Shown here: one piece after another, positions 26,455 through 36,257 of the stretch
Numbering within the stretch: position 1 is the stretch's first letter
Layout: each line of letters begins with the position of its first letter
Assembly: GCA_050944035.1 (NCBI GenBank)
Contig: JBMNQH010000004.1
Coordinates: forward strand, 82,004-146,003
Direction: 5' to 3'
Length of the DNA: 64,000 nt
Source: JBMNQH01 sp050944035
GTDB lineage: Bacteria; Bacillota; Clostridia; Oscillospirales; Oscillospiraceae
Position numbers and translations under genes: made by a program
Notes under the pieces: generated by a model
What the model was told of the DNA's origin: nothing
Database searches by the model: none
What the model saw: only the letters and a program-made list of their open reading frames with translations

Positions 26455-29211
26455 GTGCGACCGATTACTTTGACAATGTCCGCGTTTGGACCGTATGCAG
26501 GCAGTGTAACCCTGAACATGGACAAGTTGGGAGACCATGGACTCTATCTGATTACAGGGGATACCGGCGCGGGCAAAACAACGATTTTTGATGCTATCTG
26601 CTATGCGTTGTATGGGGAAGCAAGCGGAAGCGCGCGAAGCGACAGCATGTTTCGCAGCAAGTACGCAGAACCGACGGTAGAGACCTTTGTGGACTTGGTC
26701 TTTCTTTATAATGGGAAGCAATATCGCATCTATCGAAAGCCGACACAGGAGCGCCCAAAAAAACGCGGGACAGGAATGATCGCAGTGCCAGCCGAAGCGG
26801 AACTGTATATGCCGGACGGGCGTGTTGTAACTAAGGTGCGTGATGTGGACGCTGCGGTAAAAGAGCTGCTCGGTGTGGATTGCGGGCAGTATAAGCGCAT
26901 TGCAATGATTGCGCAGGGCGATTTTCTCAAGGTGCTGCACGCAGGCACAGAAGAGCGGGTTCGAATTTTTCGGGAGCTTTTTCATACGGAACCTTATGAG
27001 CGCTTTCAGGAACGCCTGAAAGAAGAGGTCAAATGCCTGTCAGAAGAGCGAAGCCGTCTCCGTGCCAGCATGGAGCAATACATCCATGGTATTCAAAGCG
27101 ATGGCGTTGATCTGGAGACACAGAATAGTCTGAACAGCGGAGTGCGTCCGCTGGTTGAAATTCTGGAGATTTTAGAGGAATGTATTGCTGCCGATGCTTT
27201 GGAACTTCAGAAGCTGAATGATGCAATACAGGAAAACGGTGCGGCGCTTGCAATCGCCAACCAGCAGATTGGCACAGCAAAAGCGGCGCTGGATGTGGAA
27301 AAGAAGCTGGCCGCGGCACAGGAGACGTTTATAAGCGAGTCAGACCGTCTGAAGGAATTGTCTCAAACATTGCAGACGGAGATGAGACACGATCCGGAGC
27401 GGGAAGCGCTGCAACTTCAGATCGCACGCGCGGAAACGTACTTGCCGGAATATGATGCTCTCGAGCAGCTACAGACATTACAGAGAGCTGGAAAACATAC
27501 CCTGCAAACTTGGAATGAAAAAGCGGGGCGGGCAAAAAAAACCGTGCAAAAGGCGGAACGCAGTCGGGAGGCATTCTGTTTGCAGATGGAGGCAATGCCC
27601 AACCATGCTGCTGAGACAGAGCGATTACAGTCCGTTCGTCAGGCGCTGGAGACGCGGAGGACGGCGCTGCAAACACTGCGGCAGGATATGGCCGCTTACG
27701 AGAAGCGGCAACGGAAAGCGGTGCAGGCACAGAATAATTATCGTGCGGCAATGGAACTGTTTCAACAGAGAAAAACAGTATATGACCGGATGGAACGCCT
27801 GTTTTTCGACGCACAGGCGGGAATTCTGGCAGAGCAGTTGATAGAAGGACAGCCGTGCCCTGTGTGTGGGTCGCGCCAACATCCACAGCTGGCGCAGCGT
27901 CCGGAAACTGCGCCGACAGAATCCCAGCTGCGGCAGGCAAAGCAAATCCGGGATGCTGCGGAAGCGGACATGCAGAAAAAAAGCATCACAGCGGGTGAAT
28001 TGCAGGCGGCAATAACCGGATTAACTGCTACACTGGAGCGGCAGGCGTCCGTTTGTTTTGGAGAAGCGGAGTCCATTGATTTGCTGACGGAACGTGTGGA
28101 AACGGCTTGCAGCTCTTTGACGGAAAAGCTGCGTACACTTGTGTTACAGGAAACGGCGCTTGACGCCAGCAGGCGGGAAAAGGAGCAGTTGGAATCTGCT
28201 ATCGCAGAGGCGGTTGCACAGCAGCAGACTGCAGCGGCAACGCTGGAGCAGGCAACAGCGGCGTGTATCCGATTAAACGCAGAGCAGGAAAGTCTGCAAC
28301 GGCAAATTGGCGAAAAGACCGCGACGCTGGAATTCGCAAGCAAAGCCGAGGCGATGGGAAAACTGACCGAGCAGAAAAAACGTTTTACTGTACTACAGAA
28401 AGCACTGTCCACGGCACAGAAGGCGTTTGATACCTGTAACCAGGCTGTTCGGGCTGCAGCTGCAAAGGTAGAGACGCTGCAGGAACAGAGGATCCTGCCG
28501 GTACCGGATCTTGCCGCCGTGCAGGCAGAAAAAACGGAATTGGAGCAGGAAGCAGAAATACTGCGTACACGTTGGACTGCAATCCGCAGCCGCTATGAAC
28601 ACAATCAAAAAACCAGACAAACGCTGTCATCACAGAGTGCAGAGCTTCGTGCTGTAGAGCAAAAACTGAGTTGGGTCAGCGCCCTGTCTGATACGGCCAA
28701 CGGCAAACTTGTTGGGAAAGAACGTATTCAACTGGAAACCTATGTTCAGATGCGCTATTTTGAGCGGATTATCCGGTTTGCCAATCTCCGGTTGATGAAG
28801 ATGACCGAGGGTCGCTATGCTTTCCAGCGAAGAACAGAGACCGGAGGCAGAAGCCAAAGCGGCTTGGAACTCGACATCATCGACTATAACAATGCCAGTG
28901 TTCGTGATGTTCGCACCCTGTCCGGCGGGGAGTCTTTTATGGCCGCATTGTCACTGGCGCTTGGTGTGTCGGATGAGATCCGACACAGTGCAAGCTGGAT
29001 TCATTTGGAAACCATGTTTATCGATGAAGGGTTTGGTACCTTGGATGAAAATGCACTGCATCAGGCCTTGCGGATGCTGGCTGATCTCAGCCAGGGCGAT
29101 TGTCTGATTGGGATTATTTCTCACGTTGTGGAATTGCGGCGCAGCATTGACTGTCAGATTGTAGTCAGCAAACAGAGAGAGGGCGGAAGCTATGTTAAGA
29201 TTCAGGTATAA
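26455..29211 (+). CDS. sbcC: Exonuclease subunit SbcC (Rad50-like)
   Basis: The 918-residue SMC-type ATPase has Walker A GDTGAGKTTIFDAICYALYG, a very long coiled coil with a zinc hook CPVCGSRQHP near residue 467, and a C-terminal signature RTLSGGESFMAALSLALG plus Walker B METMFIDEGFGTLDE. Size is at the short end for SbcC, with the arms balanced on both sides of the hook. A GTG start at 26455 is the only candidate right after sbcD. Confidence 0.96.
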   Translation: MRPITLTMSAFGPYAGSVTLNMDKLGDHGLYLITGDTGAGKTTIFDAICYALYGEASGSARSDSMFRSKYAEPTVETFVDLVFLYNGKQYRIYRKPTQERPKKRGTGMIAVPAEAELYMPDGRVVTKVRDVDAAVKELLGVDCGQYKRIAMIAQGDFLKVLHAGTEERVRIFRELFHTEPYERFQERLKEEVKCLSEERSRLRASMEQYIHGIQSDGVDLETQNSLNSGVRPLVEILEILEECIAADALELQKLNDAIQENGAALAIANQQIGTAKAALDVEKKLAAAQETFISESDRLKELSQTLQTEMRHDPEREALQLQIARAETYLPEYDALEQLQTLQRAGKHTLQTWNEKAGRAKKTVQKAERSREAFCLQMEAMPNHAAETERLQSVRQALETRRTALQTLRQDMAAYEKRQRKAVQAQNNYRAAMELFQQRKTVYDRMERLFFDAQAGILAEQLIEGQPCPVCGSRQHPQLAQRPETAPTESQLRQAKQIRDAAEADMQKKSITAGELQAAITGLTATLERQASVCFGEAESIDLLTERVETACSSLTEKLRTLVLQETALDASRREKEQLESAIAEAVAQQQTAAATLEQATAACIRLNAEQESLQRQIGEKTATLEFASKAEAMGKLTEQKKRFTVLQKALSTAQKAFDTCNQAVRAAAAKVETLQEQRILPVPDLAAVQAEKTELEQEAEILRTRWTAIRSRYEHNQKTRQTLSSQSAELRAVEQKLSWVSALSDTANGKLVGKERIQLETYVQMRYFERIIRFANLRLMKMTEGRYAFQRRTETGGRSQSGLELDIIDYNNASVRDVRTLSGGESFMAALSLALGVSDEIRHSASWIHLETMFIDEGFGTLDENALHQALRMLADLSQGDCLIGIISHVVELRRSIDCQIVVSKQREGGSYVKIQV

Positions 29212-29265
29212 TGGATAAAAAGACGCCATTATTCACAAATGCGCAACAAATAGTCAACAGGATTC

Positions 29266-29274
29266 TGCTATAAT
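29266..29274 (+). promoter_or_regulatory. Extended -10 promoter element before the LTA-synthase-like gene
   Basis: TGCTATAAT, an extended -10 element, lies about 145 bases before the start codon at 29419. No good -35 is present. The long leader shows no recognised riboswitch. Confidence 0.4.
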
Positions 29275-29418
29275 GCCAACATTGCAAAGTAAAACCAGAT
29301 CTGTCGAAAAACTGTTTGAATTGGCAGTTCGGTTGCTTTTTATCAGAAATTATGGTATAACTCAAATTGCGTCGGATTGGGATACTCGACTTGCTTTCGG
29401 CGCAAAGAAAGGCGAATC

Positions 29419-31776
29419 ATGTTTCACAGTAAGAAGAAAAAAGTGCAGGATCAGGCGCTAAATACAGAAGCACAAAATCCGGAAATCACGGTCTCAGTTG
29501 CAGAAGTTTCCGAAGAACCTGAACCTGAACTACATAAAAACTCCGGCAGGTTATGTACACGAATCAAGACGGCTTTTTCTGGTTTGGAGAGGACGTTGCG
29601 CATTGGTATAAGACCCATACGAAGAGCGGGAAGAAAGTCCTACAGACGGTTTCGGACGGTCTATGATTGGCTGGATCAGCGCCCACTGTTGCAATTGATT
29701 GTGACGGCACTCCTTGTAAATCTGGTTGTGGAAATGTTGCAGCGCCACAGCGTAATTGGTGCATTGCGCTTCCTGTTTACCCATCCGTTTGTGTTCCTTT
29801 GTGGGATGCTGATTGTGTTGTTTACGATTTCGTTTTCTCTTCTGTTCCGAAAACGACATTTTTGGCGTATTTTGTTGTCGTCTGTCTGGCTGATCCTAGG
29901 TGTGATTGATTTTGTGGTGTTGTTTTTCCGCACCACACCGCTGGCAGAGATTGACTTCGAGCTGATGACCTCGGTTGCCAGCATTATCTCCGTCTATCTG
30001 AATACGTTTCAGTTGGTGATGGTCATCATTTTTATTGTACTGGTGATTGCACTGTTCATCGTTATGCTGATTAAGACAAAGCGGCAGAAAGTTAAGTGGA
30101 AGCAGACTCTGCTGGGCATTGTTGGATCAGGCGTTCTAATGAGCGGTGCCATTTTGGCGGCACTGCACGTTGGCGCAGTTTCCACGCACTTTCCCAATTT
30201 GCCCATTGCATATCGAAACTACGGCTTTGTTTACTGCTTTACCAGCAGTATCGTTGATCGGGGCATTTCCAAACCTTCCAATTATTCTTCAGCAAGCATC
30301 AGTGAAATTCTGGCGGCCATCAACGAAACGGAGAACAATACGACAGCTGGTGTTGAGGCAGATGTGGATCATCCAAACGTAATTTTCCTTCAGTTGGAAT
30401 CTTTCTTTGATGTCAACTTGTTAAACGGCGTTACTTATACGCAAAACCCTATTCCAAACTTTACAAAACTCAAGGAAAACTATATCTCCGGTTATTTGAA
30501 TGTCCCTTCTTTTGGCGCCGGCACAGCCAATACTGAGTTTGAAATCCTTACTGGAATGACAGTAAGTGATTTTGGCAGTGGTGAGTACCCGTATAAGACG
30601 ATTTTGCAGGACAATACCTGTGAAAGTCTTTGCTATAATCTGAAAGAGCTCGGGTATGCCACGCATGCAATTCATAATCACTATGCCACGTTTTATGACC
30701 GCAACCTGGTATTCTCGCATCTTGGGTTTGACACCTTTACATCGTTGGAGTATATGTCCAATATCTCCTATACGCCGCGCGGTTGGTGTACCGATCTTAA
30801 CTTGGACTCCGAGATTCTGAATACGTTGGAATCCACGGAAAATCAGGATTTTATCTATACCATCAGTGTACAGGGGCATGGGCAGTATCCTGCTCATAAA
30901 ACCTATGGGTTGGAAGGAGTTTCTGTCCGTTCCGGTATTGAAGAGGAAGAAACAGCAAATGCATTTACATACTATCTCCGTATGATCAACCAGACCGATG
31001 CGTTCATCGGCAATTTGATTGAACAGCTGAAGAATTATGATGAACCCACGGTTGTGGTGATGTATGGAGATCATCTGCCGACGTTTGATTTTCTCACCAA
31101 TCAGTCTCTGGAGAATGGTGACATCTACGCAACAGAGTATGTAATCTGGTCCAATTTTGGCCTGACCGATGAAAGTACGACCATGTACAGCTATCAGCTG
31201 GGTGCCTATGTGATGGATTTGTTGGACTACAACAACGGCGTGATTACCAAACTGCATCAGCGGTATAAGAGCAACGCGAACTATAAAACTGCGCTGAAAA
31301 TGCTGGAATATGATATGCTCTATGGCGATGGCACTGCTTATCAGGGAGAGACACCCAAAGCAACCGTTCTTCAACTCGGTGTCAATGATGTTGCAATTAC
31401 AGATGTGACCAATTTCAGGAATGAACTGTTGTTCCTCCACGGGAATGGATTTACCCGATATGCAACCTGTTGCGTGGATGGGAAGGAGCAGGAAACAAAA
31501 TTTATCAGCGAACATCTGTTGATGGTAGAACTGGATCGTCCATTGGCTGAGAGTTGTGATTTAACCTTGCAGTTTGCAGGAAAAGACAAAGAGGTATTGA
31601 CAGTAACAGAGCCGTATCCTCTTGTTATAGCAGGATCTGACGGTCTGTCACAAGATCCTGTGACAGATGACAGCACAGTACCGGATAGCACACAGCCAGA
31701 TGCTACAGTGCCAAATGCTACGGAATCGGGCAAAACTTTACCGGATGCCGACAACGGGGAAACGCTATCAGAATAA
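29419..31776 (+). CDS. LTA synthase family sulfatase-fold membrane protein
   Basis: The 785-residue protein has five N-terminal membrane helices (residues about 75-280) and an extracellular sulfatase-like domain. NVIFLQLESFFDV is the first metal-binding motif, GAGTANTEFEILTG contains the expected catalytic Thr, and MYGDHLPTFD is the later metal site. The family transfers glycerol phosphate or phosphoethanolamine to surface polymers. After about residue 740 comes a Thr/Ser/Pro/Asp-rich tail with imperfect repeats. The start at 29419 is chosen because AAGAAAGGCG lies upstream and a TTG at 29377 adds an unrelated segment. Substrate unknown. Confidence 0.88.
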   Translation: MFHSKKKKVQDQALNTEAQNPEITVSVAEVSEEPEPELHKNSGRLCTRIKTAFSGLERTLRIGIRPIRRAGRKSYRRFRTVYDWLDQRPLLQLIVTALLVNLVVEMLQRHSVIGALRFLFTHPFVFLCGMLIVLFTISFSLLFRKRHFWRILLSSVWLILGVIDFVVLFFRTTPLAEIDFELMTSVASIISVYLNTFQLVMVIIFIVLVIALFIVMLIKTKRQKVKWKQTLLGIVGSGVLMSGAILAALHVGAVSTHFPNLPIAYRNYGFVYCFTSSIVDRGISKPSNYSSASISEILAAINETENNTTAGVEADVDHPNVIFLQLESFFDVNLLNGVTYTQNPIPNFTKLKENYISGYLNVPSFGAGTANTEFEILTGMTVSDFGSGEYPYKTILQDNTCESLCYNLKELGYATHAIHNHYATFYDRNLVFSHLGFDTFTSLEYMSNISYTPRGWCTDLNLDSEILNTLESTENQDFIYTISVQGHGQYPAHKTYGLEGVSVRSGIEEEETANAFTYYLRMINQTDAFIGNLIEQLKNYDEPTVVVMYGDHLPTFDFLTNQSLENGDIYATEYVIWSNFGLTDESTTMYSYQLGAYVMDLLDYNNGVITKLHQRYKSNANYKTALKMLEYDMLYGDGTAYQGETPKATVLQLGVNDVAITDVTNFRNELLFLHGNGFTRYATCCVDGKEQETKFISEHLLMVELDRPLAESCDLTLQFAGKDKEVLTVTEPYPLVIAGSDGLSQDPVTDDSTVPDSTQPDATVPNATESGKTLPDADNGETLSE

Positions 31777-31828
31777 CAATAGAGAAACACACCCTGTCGT
31801 TTTTTCGGCAGGGTGTGTTTCTCTATTG
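31777..31828. terminator. Strong bidirectional terminator
   Basis: A perfect 20-bp stem with a loop of about 12 bases rich in T lies between two convergent genes. Confidence 0.9.
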
Positions 31829-31834
31829 TTTAGA

Positions 31835-32308
31835 TCAGGCTTCCGGCAATTTGCAGACATCTACCCAGGAACAGGCATTAGAGTACGTATAAAGTTCTTC
31901 ACAGCTGAGCTCTATGGCGCTGTTTGCACTGCCGACCGCTGGGAAAACGGTAGAAAACCGTTTGACAGAGTCATCAATATAGACGTCAATACCATCTTTG
32001 ATTCCAAAGGGACAGACTCCGCCAACTGCATGTCCGACGAGTTCTACCACTTCATCGGGGGAAAGCATTTTTGCCTTTGTACCGAAGGTGGCCTTAAATT
32101 TTTTGTTATCAATCCGAGCGTCGCCGGCTGCAACCACCAGGATTGCGCTGTCGTCCCGTTTAAAGGAGAGCGTTTTTGCAATGCGCTCAGGGGCAACGCC
32201 GAGCGCCTGTGCTGCCAGCTCGACCGTCGCGCTGGAAACAGGAAATTCCTGTATTCTATCCTCTATTCCACGTTCTTGAAAGAACGCTCTTGCTGCTTCA
32301 ATTGACAT
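31835..32308 (-). CDS. YbaK/EbsC-type aminoacyl-tRNA deacylase
   Basis: The 157-residue protein of the YbaK/ProX superfamily hydrolyses mischarged tRNA, typically Cys-tRNA(Pro). Family features are KTLSFKRDDSAILVVAAGDARIDN, GGVCPFGIKDGIDVYID and VFPAVGSANSAIEL. Length is standard for the stand-alone form. A ribosome binding site (GGAGG about 9 bases upstream) supports the ATG at 32308. Confidence 0.92.
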   Translation of the reverse strand: MSIEAARAFFQERGIEDRIQEFPVSSATVELAAQALGVAPERIAKTLSFKRDDSAILVVAAGDARIDNKKFKATFGTKAKMLSPDEVVELVGHAVGGVCPFGIKDGIDVYIDDSVKRFSTVFPAVGSANSAIELSCEELYTYSNACSWVDVCKLPEA

Positions 32309-32388
32309 GAAACAAACCTCCGGATTCCAATCAGTTTTGGCTGTATTATAGCACGCATTGTGAAAACAGTCAAAATTTAAGAAAAAAC

Positions 32389-32418
32389 TCCCTGCTCGGC
32401 ATTTAGGGCCGGGCAGGG
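32389..32418 (-). terminator. Terminator after the small membrane protein gene
   Basis: CCCTGCTCGGC pairs with GCCGGGCAGGG (one wobble), and the minus strand continues with GTTTTTTC. Confidence 0.8.
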
Positions 32419-32430
32419 AATCAAGCGGAT

Positions 32431-32856
32431 TCAGGATGCAAGCTCAATATGTTCCATCAAGGTTTCATAGGCTGCTATAGTCGCTTCCGAATCCTCCAAC
32501 GCGAAGGCAACGATGCCATCACTGTATTGAATGATCACATAGGTGTCAGCCTTGGCATAGGCATAGAGCTGATAATCGCCGTATTTTTCATTTTTGAAAT
32601 CACCGGCCTGCAACCGGAAGCTGCCGATTCCAAAAACCCGTCGGCCAGCATCCAGATCGGTGTCCAGAAGAACGCCTTTGATATCGTTATAGGAAATCAC
32701 AGAACTGGAGGCCATCGTAGCGGAAATACTGATGGAATCTTCTCCAAACTGTACTTTCACACTGCCAATAAACAAAAGAACTGCAACGATAATCAGAGTA
32801 AATCCAATAAAAATCAATTTTTTTGTCGTATTCGACATGGGAGTGCGTTGTTTCAT
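32431..32856 (-). CDS. Small membrane protein with bacterial PH-like domain
   Basis: The 141-residue protein has one N-terminal membrane helix (LIFIGFTLIIVAVLLFIGSV) and an all-beta extracytoplasmic or cytoplasmic domain with ISISATMASSSVISYNDI and DTYVIIQYSDGIVAFALED, a pattern typical of bacterial PH domains. Function is unknown. TGAGGAGGAATG-like spacing is weak; GGAGGAATG lies just before the ATG on the minus strand. It stands alone between ybaK and the riboflavin leader. Confidence 0.7.
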   Translation of the reverse strand: MKQRTPMSNTTKKLIFIGFTLIIVAVLLFIGSVKVQFGEDSISISATMASSSVISYNDIKGVLLDTDLDAGRRVFGIGSFRLQAGDFKNEKYGDYQLYAYAKADTYVIIQYSDGIVAFALEDSEATIAAYETLMEHIELAS

Positions 32857-32972
32857 AACATTCCTCCGTGGTATTATTTGATTGTAAGTATTGTAACAAT
32901 ATTATTTCTAAATGTACAGTGGATTTTTAGTTTTCTCTAAATCGTAACCTGAAAATTTCTTTGCATCGGGAG

Positions 32973-33001
32973 TTGACAGGGTATATTTTGTGTGCTACAA
33001 T
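32973..33001 (+). promoter_or_regulatory. Promoter of the riboflavin operon
   Basis: TTGACA, a 17-base spacer and TACAAT, about 16 bases before the FMN aptamer begins. Confidence 0.9.
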
Positions 33002-33017
33002 ACAAAGCAATTGAATG

Positions 33018-33128
33018 ACGATCTTCAGGGCAGGGTGTGATTCCCTACCGGTGGTATAGCCCACGAGCCGTAAGGCATGATTCGGTGTAATTCCGAGGCC
33101 GACAGTATAGTCTGGATGGAAGAAGATA
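33018..33128 (+). ncRNA. FMN riboswitch (RFN element)
   Basis: The core sequences are clear: ATCTTCAGGGCAGGGTG, GATTCCCTACCGGTGGT, AGCCCACGAGCC and GATTCGGTG, closing with GATGGAAGAAGAT. The P1 stem is ATCTTC with GAAGAT. FMN binding should stop transcription or translation of the rib genes. Confidence 0.97.
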
Positions 33129-33175
33129 TGAACATTCTGCGTAATTGCTGCGTTTGTTTTTTGACTGACTTTCTT

Positions 33176-33209
33176 GCTCTGAAATGTGTATCATTTCAGA
33201 GCTTTTTTC
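33176..33209 (+). terminator. Riboswitch-controlled terminator 1
   Basis: GCTCTGAAATG pairs with CATTTCAGAGC, followed by TTTTTT. It sits 50 bases after the FMN aptamer and is the probable expression platform. Confidence 0.85.
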
Positions 33210-33242
33210 TTATCAGTGCGCATCATGTGTGTTTGTTCTCAG

Positions 33243-33274
33243 TGCCTTGAACCTTCTTGTTCAAGGCATTTTTT
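33243..33274 (+). terminator. Second terminator-like hairpin in the rib leader
   Basis: TGCCTTGAA pairs with TTCAAGGCA, followed by TTTTTTCG, directly before the ribD ribosome binding site. Its relation to the riboswitch is not clear. Confidence 0.75.
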
Positions 33275-33291
33275 CGTTTTGGAGGTGCTGT

Positions 33292-34398
33292 ATGACAGAC
33301 ATGGATTATATGCGACAGGCATTGCACCTTGCTGAAAAAGGATGTGGGTTTGTCGCACCCAATCCAATGGTTGGCGCGGTTATTGTAAAAGACGGCGTGT
33401 GCATTGGCCAGGGCTGGCATGCACGCTATGGTGAGCTGCATGCAGAGCGCAACGCACTCGCAAATTGTAAGGGTTCTCCAAAAGGGGCAACCATGTATGT
33501 CACGTTGGAACCCTGTTGCCATTATGGAAAAACGCCCCCATGTACGGACGCAATCATAGAAAATGGAATTTCCAAGGTGGTAATCGGTTCTTCCGATCCC
33601 AATCCGCTGGTTGCAGGAAAAGGAGTACGGATTCTGCGGGAACATGGGATCGAAGTTGCGGAAGGTGTGCTGAAGGCAGAGTGTGATGCATTGAACCGGG
33701 TGTTTTTTCACTATATCCGCACCAAACTGCCCTATGTGGTAATGAAATACGCGATGACCATGGATGGGAAGATTGCAACCCGTACCGGAGCTTCCAAGTG
33801 GATTACGGGAGAGGCGGCACGGAAACGTGTCCATGCGGACCGGCACCGCTATTCTGCGATCATGGTAGGTGTTGGAACGGTACTTGCAGACGATCCCCTG
33901 CTTACATGCCGGGTACCAGAGGGGAAAAATCCTGTCCGAATCGTGTGTGACACACACTTGAGAACACCGCTGACCGCTCAGATTGTAACAACGGCGGCTA
34001 CAGTAAAAACTATTTTTGCAACAGCCTGTTTGGACAGTGCAAAACAGAGGCCTTATCTGGATGCTGGCTGTGAGATCATACCCGTTTCAGAGAGAAATGG
34101 ACATCTTGATCTGATGCAGCTGATGCAGCGTCTTGGGGAAGACGGCATCGACAGCATTTTATTAGAAGGCGGCGGTACCTTGAATTGGTCGGCGTTGGAA
34201 AGCGGCATTGTAAACAGAGTGCAGGCGTATCTGGCACCAAAACTGTTTGGTGGCACCGGAGCCCCTTCTCCGATCGGTGGAATGGGTGTACAGACACCGG
34301 CGAACGCCGTGCGTTTGTGCCGTCCGGTTATAACACAGATTGGAGAAGATATCCTGATTGAAAGTGAGGTGCAGCCAGCGTGTTCACAGGCATTGTAG
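33292..34398 (+). CDS. ribD: Riboflavin biosynthesis deaminase/reductase RibD
   Basis: The 368-residue bifunctional enzyme has an N-terminal deaminase (HAERNAL and PCCHYGKTPPCTDAI bind zinc) and a C-terminal reductase (MKYAMTMDGKIATRTGASKWITG, LLEGGGTLNWSAL) for the second and third steps after GTP cyclohydrolase II. The ATG at 33292 follows GGAGGTGCTGT; the open frame upstream runs through both leader hairpins and is not coding. It overlaps ribE by 19 bases. Confidence 0.96.
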   Translation: MTDMDYMRQALHLAEKGCGFVAPNPMVGAVIVKDGVCIGQGWHARYGELHAERNALANCKGSPKGATMYVTLEPCCHYGKTPPCTDAIIENGISKVVIGSSDPNPLVAGKGVRILREHGIEVAEGVLKAECDALNRVFFHYIRTKLPYVVMKYAMTMDGKIATRTGASKWITGEAARKRVHADRHRYSAIMVGVGTVLADDPLLTCRVPEGKNPVRIVCDTHLRTPLTAQIVTTAATVKTIFATACLDSAKQRPYLDAGCEIIPVSERNGHLDLMQLMQRLGEDGIDSILLEGGGTLNWSALESGIVNRVQAYLAPKLFGGTGAPSPIGGMGVQTPANAVRLCRPVITQIGEDILIESEVQPACSQAL

Positions 34399-35027
34399 AG
34401 GAAATCGGGACCATTCAAGGCATACGGAAGGGTGCGGTCTCTTCCATCTTGACCATCGGCGGACAAGTAATTTTTGACGATTTGAAGTTGGGAGATAGTG
34501 TTGCTGTCAATGGCGTCTGCCTGACCGCAACCAGTATTCAAGGCAATTGCTTTACCGCGGACGTGATGCATGAGACGCTGAACCGTTCGTCCTTGGGGAG
34601 CTTGAGACATGGTAGCCATGTCAACCTGGAACGTGCCATGGCAGCCAATGGCCGGTTCGGCGGCCACATTGTATCCGGGCACATTGACGGTACCGGTACG
34701 ATTGCGGATATCCGATGCGACGACAATGCCGTTTGGTATACGGTAAAAGCGAATCAGCCGCTGCTGCGCTACATTGTGGAAAAAGGCTCTATTGCTATTG
34801 ACGGCATCAGCTTGACCGTAGCACGGGTGACGGCAGAGAATTTTGCAGTTTCCATTATCCCGCATACCGCCAAATCAACAATTCTGGCAGAAAAAGGGAT
34901 CGGCGATGTTGTCAATCTGGAAAACGATATAATTGGAAAATATGTGGAGCGGCTGTTAGAGAAGCCGGATCCACAGCCGGCAGAGAGCCGGATCACCAGA
35001 GAATTTCTTACGAAGTTTGGATATTAG
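34380..35027 (+). CDS. ribE: Riboflavin synthase alpha chain
   Basis: The 215-residue enzyme makes riboflavin from two molecules of 6,7-dimethyl-8-ribityllumazine. Two lumazine-binding repeats are visible: MFTGIVEEIG with GDSVAVNGVCLT, then GGHIVSGHIDGTG with GSIAIDGISLT. A GTG inside ribD is the start. A short extension after repeat two (residues about 195-215) is normal. Confidence 0.95.
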   Translation: MFTGIVEEIGTIQGIRKGAVSSILTIGGQVIFDDLKLGDSVAVNGVCLTATSIQGNCFTADVMHETLNRSSLGSLRHGSHVNLERAMAANGRFGGHIVSGHIDGTGTIADIRCDDNAVWYTVKANQPLLRYIVEKGSIAIDGISLTVARVTAENFAVSIIPHTAKSTILAEKGIGDVVNLENDIIGKYVERLLEKPDPQPAESRITREFLTKFGY

Positions 35028-35037
35028 GAGGAGAACG

Positions 35038-36237
35038 ATGTTTCAGTACAATACGATTGAAGAAGCGCTGGAAGCGCTGCGCAATGGTGAGATCATTCTT
35101 GTAACAGACAATGAAGATCGCGAAAATGAGGGAGATTTTATCTGTGCCGCAGAATTTGCAACCACGGCAAACGTCAATTTTATGGCGACCCATGGAAAGG
35201 GTCTGATCTGTATGCCGATGGGAGAATCCATTGTACGCAAGTTGCAGATTCCGCAAATGGTGACGCATAACACCGACAATCACGAGACAGCGTTTACCGT
35301 TTCCATTGACCATGTGGAGACAACAACCGGTATCTCGGCCGCAGAACGCAGCATGACGGCATTGAGATGTGTGGAGGATGATGCCAGACCGGAAGATTTT
35401 CGTCGCCCCGGCCATATGTTCCCATTGCTGGCCAAGAAAAACGGTGTTTTGGAGCGGGAAGGACATACAGAAGCCACCGTTGATTTGATGCGGCTTGCCG
35501 GACTGAAAGAATGTGGTCTGTGTTGTGAGATCATGCGGGAAGACGGTACCATGATGCGTACGCCCGAATTGATTGAGCTGGCGCAGAAATGGGGGCTGAA
35601 GTTCATTACGATCAAAGCCTTGCAGGATTACCGAAAAAAGAATGAGGTGCTGATCGAGCGCGTAGCAAACACAAAGCTGCCGACAAAATATGGGGCGTTC
35701 CGTGCGTTTGGATATGTAAACAAGCTGAATGGGGAGCACCATATCGCATTGGTCAAGGGCGAGATTGGCGATGGAGAAAATCTCTTGTGCCGTGTCCATT
35801 CGGAATGCCTGACCGGCGATGCGTTTGGGTCCGTCCGCTGTGACTGCGGAGAACAGCTTGCCACTGCTATGCAGCAGATTGAAGCAGAAGGTCGCGGTGT
35901 TCTGCTTTACATGCGCCAGGAAGGCCGCGGCATCGGTCTCATGAACAAGCTGCGTGCTTATGAGTTGCAGGATCAGGGAATGGACACCCTAGAAGCAAAT
36001 GTCGCGCTCGGCTTTGCAGGGGATCTGCGAGAGTATTTTATCGGCGCACAGATCTTGCGCGATTTGGGGGCAAAAACGTTGCGCCTTTTGACAAATAATC
36101 CGGACAAAGTCTATCAGCTTGCCGACTTTGGCATGGACATTGTGGAGCGGATACCGATCCAGATGGTTGCCACGGCACATGACTTGTTCTATCTGAGAAC
36201 CAAGCAGGAAAAAATGGGCCATATTTTGAACTATTAA
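35038..36237 (+). CDS. ribBA: Bifunctional DHBP synthase/GTP cyclohydrolase II RibBA
   Basis: The 399-residue fusion has the DHBP synthase domain first (DNEDRENEGDFI, GRPGHMF-like RRPGHMFPLL, GHTEATVDL) and GTP cyclohydrolase II second (RVHSECLTGDAFGSVRCDCGEQ for zinc, LYMRQEGRGIGL). Both entry branches of the pathway are thus covered. TAGGAGGAGAACG precedes the ATG at 35038; an upstream GTG-type extension overlaps the ribE end. Confidence 0.96.
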   Translation: MFQYNTIEEALEALRNGEIILVTDNEDRENEGDFICAAEFATTANVNFMATHGKGLICMPMGESIVRKLQIPQMVTHNTDNHETAFTVSIDHVETTTGISAAERSMTALRCVEDDARPEDFRRPGHMFPLLAKKNGVLEREGHTEATVDLMRLAGLKECGLCCEIMREDGTMMRTPELIELAQKWGLKFITIKALQDYRKKNEVLIERVANTKLPTKYGAFRAFGYVNKLNGEHHIALVKGEIGDGENLLCRVHSECLTGDAFGSVRCDCGEQLATAMQQIEAEGRGVLLYMRQEGRGIGLMNKLRAYELQDQGMDTLEANVALGFAGDLREYFIGAQILRDLGAKTLRLLTNNPDKVYQLADFGMDIVERIPIQMVATAHDLFYLRTKQEKMGHILNY

Positions 36238-36257
36238 GAATGAGGAGAAAAAAGATC

